This document shows positions 51,170-58,231 of a stretch of 64,000 bases of DNA, one piece after another; positions within the stretch are counted from its first letter, which is position 1, and the number at the start of each line of letters is the position of its first letter. Both the position numbers and the translations under genes were made by a program. The notes under the pieces were generated by a model, which had not been told where the DNA came from, did not search any database, and was given only the letters and a program-made list of their open reading frames with translations. This DNA comes from an uncultured Corynebacterium sp. (lineage in GTDB: Bacteria > Actinomycetota > Actinomycetes > Mycobacteriales > Mycobacteriaceae), in contig NZ_CAMIAN010000001.1 in assembly GCF_946221155.1 (NCBI RefSeq), forward strand, positions 1-64,000, given 5' to 3'.

Positions 51170-53365
51170 ATGACCCAGACCGAGCGCGTAACGGCCGGCG
51201 GCCTTCAGGTTGCCAAGACTCTCTACGACTTCGTTAACACTGAGGTACTTCCCGTCATCGGCAAGGATTCGGCCGAGGAGCAGGAGAAGTTCTGGGATGG
51301 CTTCGGCAAGATCGTCGAGGAGTACACCCCGCGTAACCGCGAGCTGCTGAACACTCGCGACGAGCTGCAGAAGAAGATGGACGCCTGGTATGCCGACCAC
51401 AAGGGTGCCCAGGATCCGGAGGAGTACAAGGCCTTCCTAAAGGAGATCGGCTACCTGGTCGACGAGCCGGGCGACTTCGAGATTACGACCCAAAACATCG
51501 ACCCGGAGGTCGGCACGACCGGCGGTCCGCAGCTGGTGGTGCCGATCCTGAACGCCCGCTTCGCGCTGAATGCAGCGAACGCCCGCTGGGGTTCCCTGTA
51601 CGACGCTCTGTACGGCACCGACGCCATCTCTGAGGAAAACGGCCAGGAGAAGGGCACCGGCTACAACAAGGTCCGCGGCGACAAGGTCATCGAGTGGGGC
51701 CGTGAGTTCCTGGATCGCGTTGTGCCGCTGGAGTCCGGCTCCCACAAGGACGTCACCAAGTACGCCGTGGAGTCCGGCCAGCTGACCGCCACCATCGACG
51801 GTAATGATGTGCACCTGCGTAACCCGGAGGTCTACGCAGGCTTCGGCGGCGACAAGGCCAACCCGACTGACATCCTGCTGTACAACAATGGCCTGTACAT
51901 CGACATCCAGATCGACCCGGAGTCCCCGATCGGCAAGACCGACAAGGCCGGCGTGAAGGACCTGAACCTCGAATCCGCAATCTCCACCATCATGGACTTC
52001 GAGGATTCCGTCGCCGCTGTCGACGCAACCGACAAGACCCTGGGCTACCGCAACTGGCTCGGCCTGAACACCGGCAACCTCACCGAGGAGGTGGAGAAGG
52101 GCGGCAAGACCTTCACTCGTAAGCTCAATGAGGATCGTGTGTTTACCTCCCGTGATGGTCAGGAGCTGCGTCTGCACGGTCGTTCTCTGCTGTTTGTGCG
52201 TAACGTTGGCCACCTGATGCAGAACCCGGCGATCCTGGATCAGAATGGTGAGGAGATTTTCGAGGGCATCATGGATGCCGTTATTACTTCGGCTGCTGCG
52301 ATTCCGGGTCTGGATGAGAACAACCCGCTGCGTAACTCCCGTAACGGTTCGATCTACATTGTGAAGCCGAAGCAGCACGGCCCGGAGGAGGTTGCGTTCA
52401 CCAACGACCTGTTCGGTGCGGTGGAGGATCTGCTGGGTCTGGAGCGGTTCACTCTGAAGGTTGGTGTGATGGACGAGGAGCGTCGCACCGCCGCTAACCT
52501 GGATGCTTGCATCGCGCAGGTTAAGGAACGTCTGGCGTTTATTAACACCGGCTTCCTGGATCGCACTGGTGACGAGATCCACACCTCCATGTTGGCTGGC
52601 CCGATGGTGCGTAAGGCTGAGCTGCAGACCGCGCCGTGGAAGCTGGCTTACGAGGACAACAATGTGGATGCTGGTCTGGCGCATGGTCTGCCGGGTAAGT
52701 CGCAGATCGGTAAGGGTATGTGGGCCAAGACCGAGCTGATGGCTGACATGCTGGAGCAGAAGATTGGCCAGCCGAAGGAGGGTGCTTCCACTGCGTGGGT
52801 TCCGTCGCCGACGGGTGCAACGCTGCACGCAACCCACTACCACGAGGTGGATGTATTCGAGGTGCAGGACAAGCTGCGTACCGAGGGTCGTCGTGAGACT
52901 CTGGGCGACATTCTGACTATCCCGGTGGCGGAGTCTGCTGATTGGTCTGCCGAGGAGATCGCCGAGGAGATTGACAACAACTCTCAGTCCATCCTGGGGT
53001 ATGTGGTCCGTTGGGTGGAGCAGGGTGTTGGTTGCTCCAAGATTCCGGATATTCACGACATTGATCTGATGGAGGATCGCGCTACGTGCCGTATTAACTC
53101 CCAGCACCTGGCTAACTGGCTGAAGCACGGTGTGGTGACTGAGGAGCAGGTTCTGGAGTCTCTGCAGCGTATGGCTGCGAAGGTGGATGAGCAGAACGCT
53201 GGTGATGCGAACTACCGGAACATGGCGCCGAACTTTGATGAGTCTGTGGCTTTCCAGGCTGCGAAGGATCTGGTGTTTAAGGGGCTGGAGCAGCCGGCTG
53301 GTTACACCGAGCCGATCCTGCACGCCCGTCGTTTGGAGTTCAAGGCTAAAAACGGCATCGCCTAA
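51170..53365 (+). CDS. aceB: Malate synthase G
   Basis: About 731 residues, the length of the G isoform, condensing glyoxylate and acetyl-CoA to malate. 'SLLFVRNVGHLMQNPAIL' with the catalytic Arg near residue 340, 'EDLLGLERFTLKVGVMDEER' in two parts near 420-440 and 'HATHYHEVDVFEVQ' near 560 are family hallmarks. ATG 51170 with AGGAG 10 bases upstream is preferred to GTG 51152. Codon use changes inside the gene: up to about 52,110 GGC, GAC and GTC dominate, after that GGT, GAT, GTG and GCT become common, although the protein is continuous. Confidence 0.96.
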   Translation: MTQTERVTAGGLQVAKTLYDFVNTEVLPVIGKDSAEEQEKFWDGFGKIVEEYTPRNRELLNTRDELQKKMDAWYADHKGAQDPEEYKAFLKEIGYLVDEPGDFEITTQNIDPEVGTTGGPQLVVPILNARFALNAANARWGSLYDALYGTDAISEENGQEKGTGYNKVRGDKVIEWGREFLDRVVPLESGSHKDVTKYAVESGQLTATIDGNDVHLRNPEVYAGFGGDKANPTDILLYNNGLYIDIQIDPESPIGKTDKAGVKDLNLESAISTIMDFEDSVAAVDATDKTLGYRNWLGLNTGNLTEEVEKGGKTFTRKLNEDRVFTSRDGQELRLHGRSLLFVRNVGHLMQNPAILDQNGEEIFEGIMDAVITSAAAIPGLDENNPLRNSRNGSIYIVKPKQHGPEEVAFTNDLFGAVEDLLGLERFTLKVGVMDEERRTAANLDACIAQVKERLAFINTGFLDRTGDEIHTSMLAGPMVRKAELQTAPWKLAYEDNNVDAGLAHGLPGKSQIGKGMWAKTELMADMLEQKIGQPKEGASTAWVPSPTGATLHATHYHEVDVFEVQDKLRTEGRRETLGDILTIPVAESADWSAEEIAEEIDNNSQSILGYVVRWVEQGVGCSKIPDIHDIDLMEDRATCRINSQHLANWLKHGVVTEEQVLESLQRMAAKVDEQNAGDANYRNMAPNFDESVAFQAAKDLVFKGLEQPAGYTEPILHARRLEFKAKNGIA

Positions 53366-53407
53366 AGCCTCGAGCGAGGCTAACGCTGCCTGAAGTGTTA
53401 AGGACCT

Positions 53408-53441
53408 AACCGCCGGTGTGAGCCCGCCTCACCCGGCGGTT
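53408..53441 (+). terminator. Terminator after aceB
   Basis: AACCGCCGGTGTGAG pairs with CTCACCCGGCGGTT (one bulge/mismatch), followed by TTCC. It separates aceB from the phosphoglucomutase gene. Confidence 0.75.
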
Positions 53442-53590
53442 TTCCTATGCCCTCTTCCGCGCAACCTCCGTGCAAATTCCTTGCAACTTCCTTGCACGGA
53501 CAGTTGTCCGACCCCTGGTTAGACTGGTGGACACACGATCACGCACGTACGAACGCACATGCACCAAGTCGCCCCGGAAGGAGCCCGACT

Positions 53591-54349
53591 TTGTCCGTCA
53601 CCACCTTTGGCACCCCGCCTTCTCGTTCTCTCTTTGATTTTGACGCCGTACTTTTCGACCTCGACGGTGTGATCACCCCGACCGCAGAGCTCCACCGCCA
53701 GGCGTGGGCACGGATGTTCAGTGCTTTCCTGGAGGCCAAGGGTGCCAAGCCCTACACCGAACAGGATTACTTCGACTACCTGGACGGCCGCCGCCGCGAC
53801 GAGGGCGTGGCCGCCCTGTTGGCTAGCCGTGACATTGAGGTTCCAGAGGGCAATGCGGACGATAGTGCGGATCAGGACACGATCCATGGCCTGGGAGCTC
53901 GCAAGAACGAGGACTTCCTGAAGCTGGTGGAGGAAGGCGTGCAGGCCTACGAGGGCTCCGTGCAGCTGCTGGATGCCATCCGGGAACGTGCCGCGGCGGG
54001 GGAGAAGGCTCCGCAGATCGCGATTGTCTCTTCCTCGAAGAACGCCCGCCCGGTGCTTAAGGCGGCGGGGCTGCTCGATCGGTTTGAGGTTGTAGTGGAT
54101 GGGAAGGTGGCGTCCGAAAAGAACCTGCCGGGTAAACCCGCACCAGATACGTACCTGTATGGCGCGCAGCAGCTCGGCGCCAATGCGGAAAATGCTGTGG
54201 TGGTCGAGGATGCCACCAGTGGTGTGGCCAGCGGTAAGGCAGGCAAGTTCGGGCTAGTCATCGGCGTGGATCGTGGGGCGGGCGCGGAGGCGTTGCGGGA
54301 ATATGGCGCGGACATCGTGGTCGATGACCTGGCGGACCTGTTGGGTTAG
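53591..54349 (+). CDS. Beta-phosphoglucomutase-like HAD hydrolase
   Basis: About 252 residues. The nucleophile motif 'FDLDGVITPT' has the D-x-D-G-V/x pattern of beta-phosphoglucomutases, followed by a cap domain, 'IAIVSSSKNA' (motif II), Lys in 'GKPAPDTYLY' and the acidic motif 'VVEDATSGVASGKAG'. It would interconvert beta-glucose-1-phosphate and glucose-6-phosphate. The start is TTG 53591, set by GGAAGGAG 7 bases upstream; the longer frame to 53447 lacks such a site. The GH65 phosphorylase gene follows 69 bases later, and such pairs work together in disaccharide breakdown. Confidence 0.9.
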   Translation: MSVTTFGTPPSRSLFDFDAVLFDLDGVITPTAELHRQAWARMFSAFLEAKGAKPYTEQDYFDYLDGRRRDEGVAALLASRDIEVPEGNADDSADQDTIHGLGARKNEDFLKLVEEGVQAYEGSVQLLDAIRERAAAGEKAPQIAIVSSSKNARPVLKAAGLLDRFEVVVDGKVASEKNLPGKPAPDTYLYGAQQLGANAENAVVVEDATSGVASGKAGKFGLVIGVDRGAGAEALREYGADIVVDDLADLLG

Positions 54350-54418
54350 AACGCGCAGACACATTTAGACGAATAGTTAACAACGAGCACTGAACGAATC
54401 GGAGAAACCAGAAACACA

Positions 54419-57079
54419 ATGGGAATCAACGCCCAACGACAGACCAAGCGCAGCCCGGAAGACCAGCGCCTGAAGGACTTCCTAGCGACCCGAAGAGAGG
54501 GCGCGGAGTCAGGGTACAAGCGCCCGATCGACGGTGGCGACCTGCGCGCGGAGGGGTTCCGTGCAGACATGAAGCACAGCGCGGTGAACCCGCTGGAGTC
54601 CGTGGACCGCGACAACAACCCGGTTGACGAGTGGGCTCTGATTGAAACCCGCCCGAACTTCATGGACCTGGGCGTTTCTGAAACTCTCTTCGCGCTGTCC
54701 AACGGCTACCTGGGCCTGCGCGGCAACCCGGAGGAAGGGCGCGATTCCCAGACTCACGGCACGTTCATCAATGGCGTGCACGAAACCTGGGACATAGAGC
54801 ACGCGGAGGATGCGTACGGCCTGGCGCGCATGGGGCAGAGTATCGTCTCGGTGCCGGACGCCAAGGCCATGCGACTGTACATCGACGACGAGCCGCTACG
54901 CCTGGGCAATGCAGAGGTCATGGAATACAACCGCAGCCTGGACTTCCGCGAGGGCGTGCTGCGTCGCAGTCTGGTTTGGCGCACCCCGGGCGGCAAGCAC
55001 GTGCGCGTGACCTCCGAGCGCATGGTGAGCTTCCAGGAGCGCCACCTGGCGCTGCAGTCCCTGGAGGTTGAGCTGCTGGACGCGCCGGCGGCCGTCGTGG
55101 TCTCCTCCCAGCTACTGAACCGCGAGGATGGCCAGGGCGAGTTCCCGGATAACAACGCCCGCGTGGCCGGCGAGGAGGGCTTCGACCCGCGCAAGGGCGA
55201 GCAGTTCCAGGATCGCGTGTTCATCCCGAAGTATCAGTCCAGCACGGAGCCGGAGCGCGCCACGCTGGGCTATCAGATCAACCACTCGGGCATGACCGTG
55301 ACGGTCTCCATGGACCACATCCTGGATATCGACAACCCCTCGGATGAGACAGACACGGGCGTGGATACCGGCGTGGAGGTCTCCACGGAGGTGGAAGAGG
55401 ACGTCGCCCGCGTGACGTACCACCTGAACGGTAAGAAGGGGATGAAGATGCGTCTGGAGAAGTTCACGGCGTACCACTCCTCCCGCCACGTGGCCCCGCA
55501 GGAGCTCGCGTTCCGCTGCGCCCGCACCATCAACCGCGCGAAGTCGGTGGGCTTTAGCAACCTGATGGATAACCAGGCCGAGTGGCTGGCCCGCTTCTGG
55601 GAGCGTTCCGACGTGCGCATTGCCGGCCAGCCCGCGCTGCAGCAGGCGGTGCGCTGGAACATCTTCCAGCTGATCCAGGCCTCCGCCCGTGCGGAGACCA
55701 ATGGCGTGCCAGCAAAGGGCATGACCGGCTCCGGCTACGGTGGCCATTACTTCTGGGATACGGAAATCTATGTGATGCCGTTCCTCTGCTATACCAACCC
55801 CAATCTGGCGCGCAATGCCTTGCGCTTTCGCTACGACATGTTGCCCGCGGCCAAACAGCGCGCACTGGAGTTGTCACACGACGGCGCCCTGTTTCCGTGG
55901 CGCACCATCAATGGCCAGGAATCCTCGGCCTACTACGCGGCGGGTACCGCGCAGTACCACATTGATGCCGACATCGCGTTTGCGCTGATGAAGTACGTCT
56001 ACGCAACCGGCGATACGGAGTTTCTGCTGCAGCAGGGCATCAGCCTTCTGGTGGAGACCGCGCGGTTCTGGATGTCCATCGGCTTCTTCAACAGCAAGCA
56101 GGACAAGTTCGAGATCCACTCTGTGACCGGCCCGGACGAGTACACGACCGTGGTGAACAACAACCTGTACACAAACGTGATGGCCCAGTACAACCTGGAG
56201 GTCGCGGCGGCGGTAGTGAGCCAGACGGAAAAGGAGCGCCCCGAGGAATACCGCAACCTGCAGAACCTGAAGCACATCACGCAGGCCGAGGTTGAACTCT
56301 GGCGCAAGGCCGCCGAGTGCATGTACATCCCGTACAACGAGGAGCTGAAGGTCAACCCCCAGGACGACCAGTTCCTGCATCGCCGCATCTGGGATCTGGA
56401 CGATCCGGAGGTTGGTCCGAAGCGCCCGCTGCTGCTGCACTACCACCCGCTGACGATCTACCGCTATCAGATCTTGAAGCAGGCCGACGTGGTGCTGGCT
56501 CTGTTCTTGCAGGGCCAGCGCTTCTCCACCGAGGTCAAACGCGCAGACTACGACTACTACGACATCCTGACCACGGGAGATTCCACCCTGTCGGCCGTCG
56601 TACAGTCCATCATCGCGGCGGAGCTGGGTTATAAGGAGAAGGCCGAGGAGTTCTTCTACCGGGGTCTGTTCGTGGACATGGGCGACCTGCACCACAACGC
56701 CTCTGACGGTGTGCACATTGCCTCGTGCGGTGGCGCGTGGACGGCGTTGACCAATGGCTTCGGCGGCTTCCGCGATTTCTACGGGCAGTACACCATCGAT
56801 CCGCGCCTGCCGGACGACTGGGAGTCTCTGACCTACCACATCACCCTGTACGGTGAGCGCCTGCGCGTGGAGGTTCGCTCCGGCGAGGTCGAGCTGGTGC
56901 TGGAGGAGGGCGACCGTAAGGTCGGCCCGATCTGGGTCATGGGCGAGGAGGTTGTGGTCGGCCACGAGCCCGTTGTTGTGAAGGGGGCGACGCTGCTTAG
57001 CGAACACCGTGCCGACGGGGCCGATGGGGCCGACGGCAGTTCTTCGCCTGCTTCTCCCGATCACCGAGTAAACCTATAA
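54419..57079 (+). CDS. GH65 disaccharide phosphorylase (maltose/trehalose type)
   Basis: An 886-residue glycoside hydrolase family 65 protein. The N-terminal beta-sandwich domain (about 75-380) includes 'LSNGYLGLRGNPEEG'; the (alpha/alpha)6 barrel follows with 'GYGGHYFWDTEIYVMPFLCY' near 440. The general acid Glu is in 'SVTGPDEYTTVVNNNLYTN' near 565, and the C-terminal jelly-roll ends near 850. The reaction is phosphorolysis of an alpha-linked diglucoside to glucose plus beta-glucose-1-phosphate, which the adjacent HAD enzyme can convert. Maltose, trehalose, kojibiose and nigerose are all possible substrates. The last 20 residues are low-complexity Gly/Ala/Asp/Ser. Confidence 0.9.
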   Translation: MGINAQRQTKRSPEDQRLKDFLATRREGAESGYKRPIDGGDLRAEGFRADMKHSAVNPLESVDRDNNPVDEWALIETRPNFMDLGVSETLFALSNGYLGLRGNPEEGRDSQTHGTFINGVHETWDIEHAEDAYGLARMGQSIVSVPDAKAMRLYIDDEPLRLGNAEVMEYNRSLDFREGVLRRSLVWRTPGGKHVRVTSERMVSFQERHLALQSLEVELLDAPAAVVVSSQLLNREDGQGEFPDNNARVAGEEGFDPRKGEQFQDRVFIPKYQSSTEPERATLGYQINHSGMTVTVSMDHILDIDNPSDETDTGVDTGVEVSTEVEEDVARVTYHLNGKKGMKMRLEKFTAYHSSRHVAPQELAFRCARTINRAKSVGFSNLMDNQAEWLARFWERSDVRIAGQPALQQAVRWNIFQLIQASARAETNGVPAKGMTGSGYGGHYFWDTEIYVMPFLCYTNPNLARNALRFRYDMLPAAKQRALELSHDGALFPWRTINGQESSAYYAAGTAQYHIDADIAFALMKYVYATGDTEFLLQQGISLLVETARFWMSIGFFNSKQDKFEIHSVTGPDEYTTVVNNNLYTNVMAQYNLEVAAAVVSQTEKERPEEYRNLQNLKHITQAEVELWRKAAECMYIPYNEELKVNPQDDQFLHRRIWDLDDPEVGPKRPLLLHYHPLTIYRYQILKQADVVLALFLQGQRFSTEVKRADYDYYDILTTGDSTLSAVVQSIIAAELGYKEKAEEFFYRGLFVDMGDLHHNASDGVHIASCGGAWTALTNGFGGFRDFYGQYTIDPRLPDDWESLTYHITLYGERLRVEVRSGEVELVLEEGDRKVGPIWVMGEEVVVGHEPVVVKGATLLSEHRADGADGADGSSSPASPDHRVNL

Positions 57080-57171
57080 AAATATATATTTTTTGACGCC
57101 CATCGCCAGCGCGCGCCACCACCCCCGCTTTCCTTGCAGGGGAGGTAATGGGCGCAAAGAGGTTGAGGCGT

Positions 57172-57189
57172 GGCGTCAATAAGAAAGAG
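57172..57189 (+). repeat. GGCGTCA-N2-AAGAAA motif copy upstream of sdhC
   Basis: GGCGTCA AT AAGAAA GAG, an exact copy pointing toward sdhC, 224 bases upstream of its start. Confidence 0.55.
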
Positions 57190-57287
57190 ACGAGGGGGTC
57201 ACCGAAAACCGTGTGACCAGTGTGACGCCACGTGACGACAGCCTCTCAGGGGGAACCTAACAGTACAGTCGTACCGTTATGGATATT

Positions 57288-57299
57288 TTTGCAAGGTTT
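57288..57299. promoter_or_regulatory. Candidate RamB site upstream of sdhC
   Basis: TTTGCAAGGTTT differs at one position from the reverse RamB consensus TTTGCAAAGTT(T/C). It lies about 115 bases before sdhC, near the probable promoter. RamA and GlxR control of sdhCAB is known in C. glutamicum; RamB control here is inference. Confidence 0.5.
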
Positions 57300-57387
57300 G
57301 TATTGCGGAAATGCTATACCCCATAACGGGGTGTAAGACCGGGAATATGCAGGTACACAAGTAGTCCGAGGGGGGCTTAAGCACATA

Positions 57388-57404
57388 CAGTGTCTATGAC
57401 ACTG
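57388..57404. promoter_or_regulatory. 17-bp palindrome abutting the sdhC ribosome-binding site
   Basis: CAGTGTC-TAT-GACACTG is a perfect 7-bp inverted repeat with a 3-base centre. Its last base is the first of GGAGG, the Shine-Dalgarno of sdhC (start 57413). It could be an operator or an RNA hairpin that affects translation. Confidence 0.6.
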
Positions 57405-57412
57405 GAGGTGCC

Positions 57413-58198
57413 ATGACTGTTAAATATGACGACCGTGAGGCAATCGCTCACGGAAAACTGAGAACTTCGAGCCTGCGCGAGAAGCCAGGCTTCCCTTCGT
57501 GGGCGATGAAGCTGACGATGGCCATCACGGGCATCATCTTCGCGCTGTTCGTCCTGGTTCACATGGTTGGAAACCTGAAGGTTTACATGGGGGCCGAATC
57601 CTTCAACACCTACGCCGACTTCCTGCGTGAGTTCGGTTACCCGCTGCTGCCGCACGAGTCCTTCCTGTGGGTTGCTCGTATCGTGCTGCTGGTTTCCCTG
57701 ATCCTGCACGTATGGTGCGCATTCGCGCTGACCGGCCGTGCCCACCAGTCCCGCGGCCGTTACCGCCGTAAGAGCATGGTTGGTAGCTGGAATACCTTTA
57801 CCGCCCGCAGCATGATCGTCACCGGCGTTGTACTGCTGCTGTTCATCATCTTCCACATCCTGGATCTGACGATGGGCGTAAAGCCGGCAGCTTCCGAGGA
57901 CTTCCAGGGACCGGTTGACGGCGCACACGCCGCCTACCAGAACCTGATTGCATCCTTCGACCGCCCGGCTGTGGCTATCTTCTACATCCTGGCAATGCTG
58001 ATCCTGTTCATGCACCTGTCCCACGGCATCTGGACTGCCACCTCGGACCTGGGCATTACCGGCCACCGCACCCGCAAGGTCATGCTGTGGATCGCTTACC
58101 TACTGCCCGCGATCGTGATGATCGGCAACATCTCCATCCCGCTGGCTGTGATGTTTGGGTTGGTTGATCAGGTCCCGTTCGTCCCGGCTGGGCAATAA
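57413..58198 (+). CDS. sdhC: Succinate dehydrogenase cytochrome b subunit (five-helix type)
   Basis: A 261-residue membrane anchor with five hydrophobic helices (starting near residues 33, 80, 134, 182 and 222), as in diheme B-type succinate:menaquinone oxidoreductases. Histidines in 'FVLVHMVGNLKVYMGAESF', 'LILHVWCAFAL', 'FIIFHILDL' and 'LFMHLSHGIW' sit in helices and are the candidate axial ligands of two hemes. GGAGGTGCC precedes the ATG. It heads sdhCAB, with 33 bases to sdhA. A palindrome and a RamB-like site lie upstream. Confidence 0.95.
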   Translation: MTVKYDDREAIAHGKLRTSSLREKPGFPSWAMKLTMAITGIIFALFVLVHMVGNLKVYMGAESFNTYADFLREFGYPLLPHESFLWVARIVLLVSLILHVWCAFALTGRAHQSRGRYRRKSMVGSWNTFTARSMIVTGVVLLLFIIFHILDLTMGVKPAASEDFQGPVDGAHAAYQNLIASFDRPAVAIFYILAMLILFMHLSHGIWTATSDLGITGHRTRKVMLWIAYLLPAIVMIGNISIPLAVMFGLVDQVPFVPAGQ

Positions 58199-58231
58199 CG
58201 GCGAGTCTGGTTACAAGGAGAAGAGAGTTAA

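Larger units (their letters stand above)
57080..57412. promoter_or_regulatory. Regulatory region upstream of sdhCAB
   Basis: This 333-base gap begins with the palindrome AAAAATATATATTTTT (57078-57093) over the GH65 stop codon. It contains three GGCGTCA cores (57094-57100 and 57223-57229 on the minus strand; 57172-57178, an exact motif copy, on the plus), a RamB-like site (57288-57299), a possible extended -10 TGCTATACC (57312-57320) and a 17-bp palindrome beside the ribosome site (57388-57404). G-runs of RamA type are present. No gene is visible. Confidence 0.6.

Noticed and set aside
51437..53323. Minus-strand frame (628 codons) opposite malate synthase
   Set aside because: Shadow of a highly biased coding strand; Arg/Gln/His/Leu-rich composition typical of antisense translation.
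57209..57230. GlxR site in the sdhC upstream region around GTGTGACCAGTGTGACG
   Set aside because: Contains TGTGA twice as a direct repeat but no properly spaced TCACA half; the match is too weak.
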